Assembly: GCF_003967355.1 (NCBI RefSeq)
Contig: NZ_BIFH01000033.1
Coordinates: 124,001-188,000 of the forward strand
Length of the DNA stretch: 64,000 nucleotides
Origin: Embleya hyalina
Lineage (GTDB): Bacteria; Actinomycetota; Actinomycetes; Streptomycetales; Streptomycetaceae
Direction: 5' to 3'
Below are positions 25,639 to 33,778 of this stretch, piece after piece. Numbering within the stretch: position 1 is the first letter of the stretch; each line of letters opens with the position of its first letter. Made by a program: the position numbers and the translations under genes. Below the pieces are notes generated by a model. The model saw nothing but the letters and a program-made list of their open reading frames with translations. It searched no databases and was not told where the DNA came from.

Positions 25639-27269
25639 GTGCGCCGGGCCGGGTGATCGCGGGCCGCTACGAACTGTCCGCGGCGATTGGCCGAGGCGGC
25701 ATGGGCCAGGTCTGGAAGGCGTACGACCGCACTCTCCAGCGCCGGGTCGCGGTCAAACTCCTGCGCACGGACCTCGTGGACACCGGCGGCGACCGCGGCG
25801 CGATGGAACGCCGCTTCCTGCGCGAGTGCCGGGTCACCGCCGGCATCGACCACCCGGGTCTGGTCACCGTGTTCGACGGCGGCGCGGACGAGGGCGAGTT
25901 GTACCTGGTGATGCAACTGCTCGACGGCTGCGACCTGGCCGACCTGATCGCCGAGCACCGACCGCTGCCGTGGGAGTGGGCGGTCGCGGTGGCCGCGCAG
26001 ATCTGCTCGGTGCTGGCCGCGGTGCACGCGGTGCCCGTGGTGCACCGCGACCTGAAGCCGCGCAACGTGATGGTCCGCCGCGACGGCACGGTCAAGGTGC
26101 TCGACCTGGGCGTGGCCGCGGTGCTCGACCCGGAGTCGACCAAGCTCACCACGACCGGCGCGATGCCGGGTTCGCCCGCGTACATGGCGCCCGAACAGAT
26201 GAACGGCGTCGTCGAGCCGCGCACCGACCTGTACGCGCTGGGCTGCCTGCTGTACGAAATGCTGGTCGGACGCGCGCCGTTCGCCGGGCCGACGATGGCC
26301 TCGGTGATGCTGGGGCACCTGAACACCGCACCCGAGCCGCCGAGCGCACGGCGTCCGGGGTTGCCCGCCGGCCTGGATCGGCTGGTCCTGGACCTGCTCG
26401 GCAAGCAGCCCGACCAGCGGCCGGCGAACGCGCAGGAGGTCTACCGGCGGCTGGCCCCGCTGCTGCCCGCGCCCACGGGCGACGCGAGCGCGGCGCTGGC
26501 CCCCACCGCGCCGATGGACCCGACCCGCCCGCTGCGCTTCCCGGCGGCGCCGCAACCGCTGCCGGGGGTGCCCGCGCCGGTGCACGCGCCGATCCCGGCC
26601 GCGCCGGCCGCGTCGTGGGGGATGAGCGCCGGGCCGGCCGCGTACCCGCCCAGGACGGATCCGGACTGGGCCGCGGTGCCCTCGGCCGCGCCGCCCACGC
26701 CGGATGTGGGCAGTGCGCTCGACGAGGCCAATCGGCTCCTCGGCGAGGGTGCGCTGACCCAGGCGGTGGACGTGCTCGGCGCCGCGCTGCCGGTGGCCGT
26801 CGCCCGGCACGGCGAGCACGATCCGCTCGTGTTGGGCCTGCGCCAGGCGCTCGCCGACACGCTGCTCGCGGACCGGCAGTTCCGCCGCGCGCTGCCGGAA
26901 CTGCGATACATCGCGAGCGTGTTCGCGGCCACGGGCGGGCCGGCCGACGCGGAGGCGATGGAGTACGGCAGGCAGGTCGCCGCGTGCCTGGAGGAGTTGG
27001 GCGAACTGCCCGCCGCGCTCGGCGAGTACCGGCGCCTGCTCGACCTGCACCGCCGGGTGCCGGACGCCGACGTGTACCAGGGCTTCGACCTGCGCGAGCG
27101 CATCGGCCTGCTGCTCGCCGCGCTGGGCGACCCGTACCAATCGGAGAGCGTGCTGGTCCCGCTGCTCGCCGAACAGGAGCACCGGCTGGGGCCACGACAC
27201 CCTCGCGTGGCCACGCTGCGGCAACACCTGGCCCGGATCCACGGCGCCTCGGGGTATCGCCGCCGCTGA
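25635..27269 (+). CDS. Soluble serine/threonine protein kinase with C-terminal TPR-like region
   Basis: 544-residue Hanks-type kinase. Gly-rich loop [12 protein letters not shown], Lys41 in VAVKLL, catalytic HRDLKPRNV at residues 137-145, DLG (instead of DFG) at 157-159 and MAPEQM are all present, so it should be active. After the kinase domain (about 1-280) comes a Pro/Ala linker (about 285-350). A helical C-terminal region follows ([20 protein letters not shown], then [20 protein letters not shown] and [16 protein letters not shown]), resembling tetratricopeptide repeats. No membrane helix is seen, unlike PknB; membrane attachment may come from the coupled upstream protein. The start overlaps its stop (ATGA). 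Confidence 0.93.
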   Translation: MSAPGRVIAGRYELSAAIGRGGMGQVWKAYDRTLQRRVAVKLLRTDLVDTGGDRGAMERRFLRECRVTAGIDHPGLVTVFDGGADEGELYLVMQLLDGCDLADLIAEHRPLPWEWAVAVAAQICSVLAAVHAVPVVHRDLKPRNVMVRRDGTVKVLDLGVAAVLDPESTKLTTTGAMPGSPAYMAPEQMNGVVEPRTDLYALGCLLYEMLVGRAPFAGPTMASVMLGHLNTAPEPPSARRPGLPAGLDRLVLDLLGKQPDQRPANAQEVYRRLAPLLPAPTGDASAALAPTAPMDPTRPLRFPAAPQPLPGVPAPVHAPIPAAPAASWGMSAGPAAYPPRTDPDWAAVPSAAPPTPDVGSALDEANRLLGEGALTQAVDVLGAALPVAVARHGEHDPLVLGLRQALADTLLADRQFRRALPELRYIASVFAATGGPADAEAMEYGRQVAACLEELGELPAALGEYRRLLDLHRRVPDADVYQGFDLRERIGLLLAALGDPYQSESVLVPLLAEQEHRLGPRHPRVATLRQHLARIHGASGYRRR

Positions 27270-27304
27270 ACCGCCGCCGAGCCGCCCCGAGCCGCCGCGA
27301 CGGG

Positions 27305-28228
27305 TCAGGCGGCCGCCGGTTCCACGTCCAGGACCACCTTGCCCGCGATGCGCCGGTCGAGGAGGGCCCGGGCGGCGTCGGCGACCCGCTCCCAGGAATC
27401 GCGCCGGTCCACCTCCGGGGCGAGCCGGCCCGCCGCCACGAGGTCCAGGAGGGTCGCCAGGTCCGGGCCGACCTCGTGGACGTCGCCGAACGTGCTCATG
27501 GTTTTGGCCGGCCCGATGGAGAACAGCGAGTACGGCGCGAACACCGCCGGTTCGTCGCAGGCCCAGCCGATGTTCTGCACACTCCCGCCCGGCGCGAGCA
27601 GTTCCCAGGCCGCGACCAGTTGCCGGCCGCCGACCGTGTCGAGGACGAGGTCCACCGGGCGGTCGATGCCGGCGAGGCCGACCACCACCTGGTGCGCGCC
27701 CAGTTCGGCCAGGCCGGCGGCGCGGGCCGGCGATCCGACCGAGGCGATCACGTGGGCGCCGCCCAGGGCCGCGAGTTGGACCGCGTAGCGGCCGACGCCG
27801 CCCGCCGCGCCGGTGATCAGTACCCGTCGGCCCAGGACGGAGCGGGAGCGCAGCGTGCGCAGCGCGGTGACGCCCGCCATCGGCAACGCGGCGGCGTCGG
27901 CGAGGTCGACCCCGGCGGGCACCTCGGCCACCGCGGTGGTGTCCACGGCCATGCGCTCGGCCCAGGCGCCGGCGCCGAACGCGGCGACCTCGGCTCCCAC
28001 GGCCGGCCCGGTGCCGTCCGCCGCGGCCCGTACGACGACACCGGCGGCGTCGTAGCCGTGCACGGTCCCGGCGGGAAGGCGTCCGGCGAACGCCACCTCG
28101 CCGCGATTGAGCGAGATGTGCCGGACGGCGATCACGAGTTGACGCGGTGCCGGGTGGGGTTCCGGGGCCGTCCCGAGACGGAGTGATCCCGAAGCGTCGG
28201 GATCGACGACGAGCGCGTGCATGACCAT
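27305..28228 (-). CDS. Zinc-independent medium-chain oxidoreductase (quinone-oxidoreductase-like)
   Basis: 307-residue MDR-family NAD(P)H-dependent oxidoreductase. The nucleotide site is GRRVLITGAAGGVGRYAVQL, and the N-terminal GroES-like half has RHISLNRGEVAFAGRLPAGT and HGYDAAGVVV. The cysteine and histidine zinc ligands of alcohol dehydrogenases are absent, as in quinone oxidoreductases. ATG 28228 (MVMHAL) was taken because GGGGGG precedes it; ATG 28222 is an alternative. The divergent TetR gene and two matching palindromes between them suggest local repression with an unknown inducer that may also be the substrate. Confidence 0.9.
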   Translation of the reverse strand: MVMHALVVDPDASGSLRLGTAPEPHPAPRQLVIAVRHISLNRGEVAFAGRLPAGTVHGYDAAGVVVRAAADGTGPAVGAEVAAFGAGAWAERMAVDTTAVAEVPAGVDLADAAALPMAGVTALRTLRSRSVLGRRVLITGAAGGVGRYAVQLAALGGAHVIASVGSPARAAGLAELGAHQVVVGLAGIDRPVDLVLDTVGGRQLVAAWELLAPGGSVQNIGWACDEPAVFAPYSLFSIGPAKTMSTFGDVHEVGPDLATLLDLVAAGRLAPEVDRRDSWERVADAARALLDRRIAGKVVLDVEPAAA

Positions 28229-28260
28229 GAGGCCCCCCTGAAGCCGTGCCGAGACACGAA

Positions 28261-28281
28261 AATATGCGGACTGTTGGTCCG
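28261..28281. promoter_or_regulatory. Operator copy 1 (AATATGCGGAC-N4-GGTCCG)
   Basis: AATATGCGGAC followed by TGTT and GGTCCG. It matches copy 2 at 28295 at all but a few inner positions, with a start-to-start distance of 34 bp. It sits 32 bp ahead of the oxidoreductase start, in the gap between divergent oxidoreductase and TetR genes, where TetR operators usually lie. Confidence 0.7.
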
Positions 28282-28294
28282 GTTGTCTCACGGT

Positions 28295-28315
28295 AATATG
28301 CGGACCGACGGTCCG
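28295..28315. promoter_or_regulatory. Operator copy 2 (AATATGCGGACCG-N2-GGTCCG)
   Basis: AATATGCGGACCG followed by AC and GGTCCG, with a true inverted repeat CGGACC/GGTCCG. It ends 18 bp before the TetR ATG. Together with copy 1 it forms a twin site likely bound by the adjacent TetR regulator, which would control both genes. Confidence 0.72.
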
Positions 28316-28333
28316 TCCAGTGGGGAGACGCCG

Positions 28334-28915
28334 ATGACCGAACAGCGGACGCGGACCGAGCGCGCCGACGCGGCCCGCAATCGCCGGGCGGTGTTGTGCG
28401 CGACCGAGCGGCTCCTGGCCGAGGGCGGCGGGGACCACGTGTCGCTCGACCGGGTCGCCGCGCTTGCCGGAGTCGGGAAGGGCACCGTGTTCCGGCGCTT
28501 CGGCAACCGCGCCGGGCTGCTGCAGGCGCTGCTGGAGGAGCGGTCCCGGGAACTGCGCGACGCGGTCGGGAACGGCCCCCCGCCGCTGGGACCGGGCGCG
28601 CCCGCGCCGGAGCGCATGCTCGCCTTCCTCGACGGGCTCGGCGCGATCGCCGAGGGCAACGCCACCCTGTTGTCGGCACACGGACAGGCCTGCGCCGAGG
28701 ACAGGTACGGCGATCCCAGCTACCGCTTCTGGCACCACCATCTGGCCGCCCTGTTCGCCGACGGCCGCCCCGATCTCGACGCCGACTTCCTGGCCCACGC
28801 CGTTCTCGCGCTCTTCGACGGCGACCTGATCCGCCACACGACCCCGCCCGACGACCCACGCCACTTCACCCGCTCCGTCCAGGAGTTGGCCATGGCACTG
28901 CTCCGCCGCGACTGA
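28334..28915 (+). CDS. TetR-family transcriptional regulator
   Basis: 193-residue TetR regulator. The N-terminal helix-turn-helix is in VSLDRVAALAGVGKGTVFRR followed by FGNRAGLLQALLEERSREL. The C-terminal ligand domain has no cysteine-rich or known signature (YRFWHHHLAALFADGRPDLD). ATG 28334 follows GGGGAG at 28322-28327. It is divergent from the quinone-oxidoreductase-like gene across 105 bp holding twin operator-like repeats, the classic local repressor arrangement. The inducing ligand is unknown. Confidence 0.9.
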   Translation: MTEQRTRTERADAARNRRAVLCATERLLAEGGGDHVSLDRVAALAGVGKGTVFRRFGNRAGLLQALLEERSRELRDAVGNGPPPLGPGAPAPERMLAFLDGLGAIAEGNATLLSAHGQACAEDRYGDPSYRFWHHHLAALFADGRPDLDADFLAHAVLALFDGDLIRHTTPPDDPRHFTRSVQELAMALLRRD

Positions 28916-29051
28916 CGGTCACCCGAAGTGCGAGGGTCGGGGCCCGTGCTCGGGGGTGGGCGCATATTTTCTGCCACTTGTCCGACATCGTGGTCTTCCG
29001 TAGCGGGCCGTCATGGGCGACCGTGGAGACATCGACGCGCGGAGGGGTGAC

Positions 29052-29792
29052 GTGGCGATGGAGCTTCACGATGTGTCCCTGCCCTGGTTCCTGGTCGGTG
29101 TGGCCGGCGCGGTGTCGTCTCTGGCGCTGCCCTGGTTCCAGACCCGGACCTACCGTCGGGCGCGCGCGCTCGACTTCGACGAGTCGCGCTACGGCACCAC
29201 GCCCGACACGGTCTTCCGGGTCCCGATCACACCGCTGAAGGTCTACGCGGAGCCGGTCGCGGCGCGGGAGGTGGGCCTGCCGCTGGGTGTGGCCGGTGCG
29301 GTGTTGTTCCTGGTCTTCGGGCTGTGGCCGTCGATGCTGACCTGGTCGGTGTGCGGTGGTGTGACGATTGTGCTCACCCCGGTGCGCCGCGCGCTGGGCC
29401 TGCGGGTGACCCACCGGATCGCGCGCGACGTGCAATTCCGCAACGGGCCGCTGCGCGATCGGGACGGCACGGTGATCGCCGAGCAGAGCCGGCCGCAGGT
29501 GGTGCGGACCTGGTATCGGCACGAGTACCGCGATCGGCCGCCGGGCGAGGACGACCTCTCGGTGGCGGTGCTCGGCAAGTTCTGGTGGCTTGCGGGACAC
29601 CTGCTGTGCTGGCCGATCACCCTGCCGGGCACCCAGATCGTGCAGACCGCGATGTGCCAAAACCCGGCCTGGTCCCTTAGCCACGTGGGCGACGACGCGG
29701 GCGCGCCGTGGCTCGCCGATCTCGGCGAAGCACGAACCCCGCTACAACGCGACACCTCCGGAAAGGCTCGGCAGACCGCGCCGGACGGGTGA
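29052..29792 (+). CDS. Membrane protein of unknown function
   Basis: 246-residue protein, unrecognised. The N-terminus has a membrane helix (LPWFLVGVAGAVSSLALPWF) and a second hydrophobic stretch lies near LPLGVAGAVLFLVFGLWP and SVCGGVTIVLTPV. The rest is soluble: VTHRIARDVQFRNGPLRDRD, TVIAEQSRPQVVRTWYRHEY and KFWWLAGHLLCWPITLPGTQ. No catalytic motif is seen. The GTG at 29052 is chosen because GGAGG at 29041-29045 sits 6 bases ahead; ATG 29058 is an alternative. It stands alone, 137 bp after the TetR gene. Confidence 0.7.
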   Translation: MAMELHDVSLPWFLVGVAGAVSSLALPWFQTRTYRRARALDFDESRYGTTPDTVFRVPITPLKVYAEPVAAREVGLPLGVAGAVLFLVFGLWPSMLTWSVCGGVTIVLTPVRRALGLRVTHRIARDVQFRNGPLRDRDGTVIAEQSRPQVVRTWYRHEYRDRPPGEDDLSVAVLGKFWWLAGHLLCWPITLPGTQIVQTAMCQNPAWSLSHVGDDAGAPWLADLGEARTPLQRDTSGKARQTAPDG

Positions 29793-29856
29793 CGGCCGCC
29801 GGGTGATCGGCGCCGCCTCGGGGCGCGGGCGGCCCCGGCAGCGGCCCGCGCGTTCC

Positions 29857-30462
29857 TCACCCCAGTAGGGACTCCACCAGCGCCCGGACCGACAGTACGA
29901 ACAGCCGGTCGCCGTCGGTGACGTTGCTCAGGCTGTCCGCCAGTTCCGCGTCGTCCCGGGCCAGCTCCGCTCGCCACTCGTCCACCGCCGGCGGTTCGGC
30001 CGCGCTGTTCTCCAGGGCCCGCTCCAGCATCACGAAGCCGGCCACCTGGTACTGCACCGCCTGGACCGCCTCGCCCGCCCGCGCGCCCCGCAGGCCGGCC
30101 GCCGTCATCTCGTGCACCAGGGCCTTGCGGGCGGGGAGCATCATCAGTGACTCCAGGCCGCGCTCGCGGACCAGGCCGACCAGGTGCGGCCGCTCCAGGA
30201 TCTTCCGCCGGGTCGATCGCGCGATCGACACCACCCGCTCGACCGGCGTGCTCCCGTCCACCGAGATCGCGCCCATCTCCGCGATCACCCGATCCACCAG
30301 TTGGTCGACCAGCACGTCGCGGTTGCCCACGTGCCAGTAGATCGAGGTGACCGCCACGCCCAACTCGGCGGCCAGTTTGCGCATGCTGAGGTTCTCGATA
30401 CCGGATTCCATGACGAGACGCATGGCGGTGTCGAGCACGGTGTCTCGCGTGATCCTGTCCAT
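29857..30462 (-). CDS. TetR-family transcriptional regulator (divergent from decarboxylase operon)
   Basis: 201-residue TetR regulator. The helix-turn-helix is SMRKLAAELGVAVTSIYWHV followed by GNRDVLVDQLVDRVIAEMG. The C-terminal ligand-binding domain (RSTRRKILERPHLVGLVRER) is generic. Start ATG 30462 is preceded in frame by GTG, a weaker option. It is divergent from the acetoacetate decarboxylase-like operon, and a perfect palindrome, TGTAACA-G-TGTTACA at 30545-30559, lies between them. It is the likely regulator of that operon. Confidence 0.9.
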   Translation of the reverse strand: MDRITRDTVLDTAMRLVMESGIENLSMRKLAAELGVAVTSIYWHVGNRDVLVDQLVDRVIAEMGAISVDGSTPVERVVSIARSTRRKILERPHLVGLVRERGLESLMMLPARKALVHEMTAAGLRGARAGEAVQAVQYQVAGFVMLERALENSAAEPPAVDEWRAELARDDAELADSLSNVTDGDRLFVLSVRALVESLLG

Positions 30463-30544
30463 CACGTCCCATTCTCGCGCCCCGGGCCGGTGACCCGATA
30501 CACGGTCAACCGGGCCGCGGGTCTTTACCTCGCCGACCCACCGG

Positions 30545-30559
30545 TGTAACAGTGTTACA
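30545..30559. promoter_or_regulatory. Palindromic operator for the adjacent TetR regulator
   Basis: TGTAACA and TGTTACA flank a central G, a perfect 7-bp inverted repeat of a spacing and A+T content typical of TetR operators. It lies 82 bp ahead of the TetR gene and 115 bp ahead of the decarboxylase gene. This AT-richer site stands out in the surrounding GC-rich DNA. Confidence 0.72.
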
Positions 30560-30673
30560 GAGCAACCGGCACCACCGCGCACGAGATCGCGACAACGGGG
30601 GTCGACGACCCGCGCGCAGCCCTCGCACGAGCACCGAGCACAGGCACGAGCACGAGCGGAAGAGGTGAGGTAC

Positions 30674-31471
30674 GTGGCACGCATTCGGTACGGCGCCCGG
30701 CCGGCGGAGGCGCTGAAGAAGTCCTCCCGGGAACGATCCAGCCTTCCGGAGATCTGGTCCACGGGCGTGATGGCGATCTGGGAGACCGACCCCGAGGTGC
30801 TCGCGGCCGTACTGCCGCCGCCGCTGGTCCCCGCCGACCGGCCACTGGTCCGGGCGAACATCTCCGGCTGCGACATCAACGGCCACCCGCTCGGCGCGGG
30901 CGCGATCGCGGTGCGCTGCAAGCACGGCGACATCGAGGGCGACTACACGCTGACCATGCCGATGACCACCGAGCGGGCCGTGATCGGCGGCCGGGAGGTG
31001 TTCGGCGAGCCGAAGAAGCTGGCCGACGTCAAGGTCGAGCGCGACGGCGACTCCGTCGTGGCCACCGTGAACCGGATGGGCGTCACCTACATCGAGGTCC
31101 GCGGCACGGTCGGCGAGGAACTGCCGCTGCCCGAGCCCCGGCGGACGCTGAGCTTCTACTACAAGTTCCTGCCCGCCGTGGACGGCGACGGCTTCGACGC
31201 CGACCCGCTCCTGGTACACGTCACCCGCAACGAACGCACCCGCAGCGCACACGCCGTGACCGGCGAGGTGATCCTGCGCGACTCGGACTTCGACCCCGTC
31301 GCCGACCTCCCGGTCCGCAAGCTGATCTCGATCACGCTCAGCGAGCGCACCTCCGACCAGCAGGGCTTCGTCGCCGAACGGGTCAAGGCCGACCTGGTGC
31401 TGCCGTACATCCACCAGCGCTACGACGACGTGCAGCAGATCACCGACGACCCGCCGCCCGCCTCGAAGTAG
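30674..31471 (+). CDS. Acetoacetate decarboxylase-family protein
   Basis: 265-residue member of the acetoacetate decarboxylase superfamily. REVFGEPKKLADVKVERDGD holds the adjacent lysines at the position of the Schiff-base Lys115/Lys116 pair of Clostridium acetoacetate decarboxylase, here GEPKKLADV. The segment GYD-like patches around FYYKFLPAVDGDGFDADPLL fit the family barrel. True acetoacetate is not implied; relatives act on other beta-keto or unsaturated acids. The GTG at 30674 has AGAGG at 30661-30665; GTG at 30665 is an alternative. It opens an operon of four catabolic genes. Confidence 0.85.
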   Translation: MARIRYGARPAEALKKSSRERSSLPEIWSTGVMAIWETDPEVLAAVLPPPLVPADRPLVRANISGCDINGHPLGAGAIAVRCKHGDIEGDYTLTMPMTTERAVIGGREVFGEPKKLADVKVERDGDSVVATVNRMGVTYIEVRGTVGEELPLPEPRRTLSFYYKFLPAVDGDGFDADPLLVHVTRNERTRSAHAVTGEVILRDSDFDPVADLPVRKLISITLSERTSDQQGFVAERVKADLVLPYIHQRYDDVQQITDDPPPASK

Positions 31472-31519
31472 CACCCCCGCAGGCACGGCAGCGACGACAA
31501 CGACAAGGGAACGGGACAC

Positions 31520-32410
31520 ATGCTGCAGGAATTCGACGGCAGAGTCGCCGTCGTCACCGGCGCCGCGAGCGGCATCGGGCTCGCGATGGCCGAACGGTTC
31601 GCCGCCGAGGGCATGAAGGTCGTGCTCGGCGACATCGAGCGGGGCGCGCTGGACAAGGCCGTCGCGCGGATCACCGACGCGGGCGGGCGGGCGTTCGGAC
31701 ACGTGGTGGACGTGTCGGTGCGCGAATCCGTGTTCGCGCTGGCCGACGCCGCGTTCGAACACTTCGGCGCGGTGGACGTGTTGTGCAACAACGCGGGGAT
31801 CGGGTCCGGCTCCGAGGGCAAGATGTGGGAGCACGACCCCAAGGACTGGGACTGGTGCTTCGCCGTCAACGTGTTCGGCGTCTTCAACGGCATCCAGGCG
31901 TTCGTTCCCAGGATGCTCGCGCAGGACACCCCCGGGCACATCGTCAACACCTCCTCCGGCGACGGCGGCATCGCCCCGCTGCCGAACGCGTCGGTGTACG
32001 CGAGCACCAAGGCCGCGGTGGTCACCATGACCGAGGCGCTGTACGCGCAACTCGGCCAGGTGCGGGCCAAGTTGGGTGCGTCCGTGCTGTTCCCGGGACC
32101 GAAAATGTTGCGTACCGGGCTGTGGGAGTCGTACCGCAACCGGCCCGAGCGCTTCGCCAAGTCGGTGCCGCGCAAGACGCCCTACAACACGCTCGACGCG
32201 TGGGAGAAGGCGATGCGCGACGCGGGGCGGGAGATCGAGTTCACCCCGGTCGAGTCGGTCGCCGCCGACGTGCTCGACGGCATCCGGGAGAACCGGTTCT
32301 GGATCCTGCCCGCGAGCGAGCACAGCGACGCACAGATCACCGCACGGTCGCGCAGCATGCTCGACCGCAGCAACCCCTCGTACCTCGAGACCTTCGTCCT
32401 GGACAAGTGA
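31520..32410 (+). CDS. Short-chain dehydrogenase/reductase
   Basis: 296-residue classical SDR. Cofactor motif TGAASGIG, NNAG as CNNAGIGSG, catalytic Ser in VNTSSGDGGI and YASTK (Y and K intact) give a full catalytic set. It has a C-terminal extension of about 60 residues beyond the usual 250. It is the second gene of the decarboxylase operon, 48 bp after the first, and likely oxidises an alcohol or reduces a ketone intermediate in the same pathway. Substrate is unknown. Confidence 0.92.
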   Translation: MLQEFDGRVAVVTGAASGIGLAMAERFAAEGMKVVLGDIERGALDKAVARITDAGGRAFGHVVDVSVRESVFALADAAFEHFGAVDVLCNNAGIGSGSEGKMWEHDPKDWDWCFAVNVFGVFNGIQAFVPRMLAQDTPGHIVNTSSGDGGIAPLPNASVYASTKAAVVTMTEALYAQLGQVRAKLGASVLFPGPKMLRTGLWESYRNRPERFAKSVPRKTPYNTLDAWEKAMRDAGREIEFTPVESVAADVLDGIRENRFWILPASEHSDAQITARSRSMLDRSNPSYLETFVLDK

Positions 32411-32416
32411 GCGACG

Positions 32417-33772
32417 ATGACTGAGCAGACGACGACCGAGCACATCGCGCGGAGCGACACCGCCGAACTCACCACCCCCTACACGATCATCTCGTCGGAC
32501 ACCCACGCCGGGCTGCCCACCGAGCTGTATCGCGACTACCTCGCCACGAAGCACCACGCGGCGTTCGATCGGTTCATGTCCGAGCGCGAGGCGCAGCTCA
32601 AGGCGATCACCGATCTGGGCGTGCGCAACGAGGACTTCGCGGCGAACTGGTTCGAGACCAACGAGGAGGTGCTGCGCAGCGGTTGGGAAGTGGACCGGCG
32701 CGACCTGGAGTTGGACAAGGACGGCGTGGTCGGCGAGGTGATCTTCCCGGACGCCGACGCGGTCGAGTCGCGCACGTGTGTGCCGTTCGGCGCGGGCCTG
32801 GGCCTGTCCGGTGACCTCGATCCCGAACTGGGCCTGGCCGGCGCGCAGGCGCACAACCGCTGGCTGGCCGAACTGTGCAAGACCAGCCCGGAGCGGCGGC
32901 GCGGGGTCGCGCTGATCCCGATCACGGCCGCGTTGGACGACGTGCTCAAGGAGATCCGCCGGATCAAGGCCGACGGCCTGGGCGCGGTGATGATTCCGGC
33001 GATGTGGATGAACCAGACGCCGTACCACGACCGCAGGTACGACCCGGTGTGGGCGCTGTGCGAGGAACTGGAGCTCCCGGTGGTCACCCACTCGGGTCCG
33101 GCCGACCGCGAGGCGTACGGGAACCACCTGGGCATCTACGTCACCGAGGTCACCTGGTGGCCGTCGCGGCCGCTGTGGTTCCTGCTGTGGTCCGGCGTGT
33201 TCGAGCGGTTCCCGAGGTTGCGGTTCGGGGTGACCGAGGCGGGCTGCTGGTGGGTGGGCAACCTGCTGTGGTTCACCGACCGGCTGCTGCTCGGCTCGCG
33301 CGGCGCGGCCAAGTTGGCCGGGTTCGAGGAGATCAAGCTGCTTCCGAGCGAGTACTTCGACCGCAACTGCTTCATCGGCGCCTCCAACACCAAGCGCCGC
33401 GAGATCGGCATGCGCTACGAGATCGGCATCGGCAACATCTGCTGGGGTAACGATTTCCCGCATCCGGAAGGCACCTGGCCGGAGACGCTGAACATCCTGC
33501 GCAAGACGTTCTCCGACGTGCCGATCGCCGAGACGCGCGTGATGCTCGGCGAGGCGGTCGCGGACGTGTACGGCTTCGACCTGGCCGCGCTGAAGCCGCA
33601 CGCCGAGCGGGTCGGGGTCACCCCCGCGACGCTCGGCCAGGTGAACGCGGACGGTTCGGCGAAGGACCTGACGACCAAGTGGGCCGCCGCCGCCGAGATC
33701 GGCCGGCACTGGCTCACCGGACACGACACGGGCGCCGCGATCAACCCGAACGCGCCGGCCCAGGAGGTCTGA
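32417..33772 (+). CDS. Amidohydrolase_2-family (ACMSD-like barrel) protein 1
   Basis: 451-residue TIM-barrel protein of the Amidohydro_2/ACMSD-related group. Metal-site candidates are SSDTHAG at the N-terminus, VVTHSGPADR after strand 5 and WGNDFPHPEGTWPE near the end of the barrel; the second gene has the same three segments. The family includes hydrolases and non-oxidative decarboxylases of aromatic or ring-cleavage products. It follows the SDR by 6 bp and is followed by a paralogue after 6 bp, so they are co-transcribed. Substrate is not inferable. Confidence 0.85.
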   Translation: MTEQTTTEHIARSDTAELTTPYTIISSDTHAGLPTELYRDYLATKHHAAFDRFMSEREAQLKAITDLGVRNEDFAANWFETNEEVLRSGWEVDRRDLELDKDGVVGEVIFPDADAVESRTCVPFGAGLGLSGDLDPELGLAGAQAHNRWLAELCKTSPERRRGVALIPITAALDDVLKEIRRIKADGLGAVMIPAMWMNQTPYHDRRYDPVWALCEELELPVVTHSGPADREAYGNHLGIYVTEVTWWPSRPLWFLLWSGVFERFPRLRFGVTEAGCWWVGNLLWFTDRLLLGSRGAAKLAGFEEIKLLPSEYFDRNCFIGASNTKRREIGMRYEIGIGNICWGNDFPHPEGTWPETLNILRKTFSDVPIAETRVMLGEAVADVYGFDLAALKPHAERVGVTPATLGQVNADGSAKDLTTKWAAAAEIGRHWLTGHDTGAAINPNAPAQEV

Positions 33773-33778
33773 TCCCCG

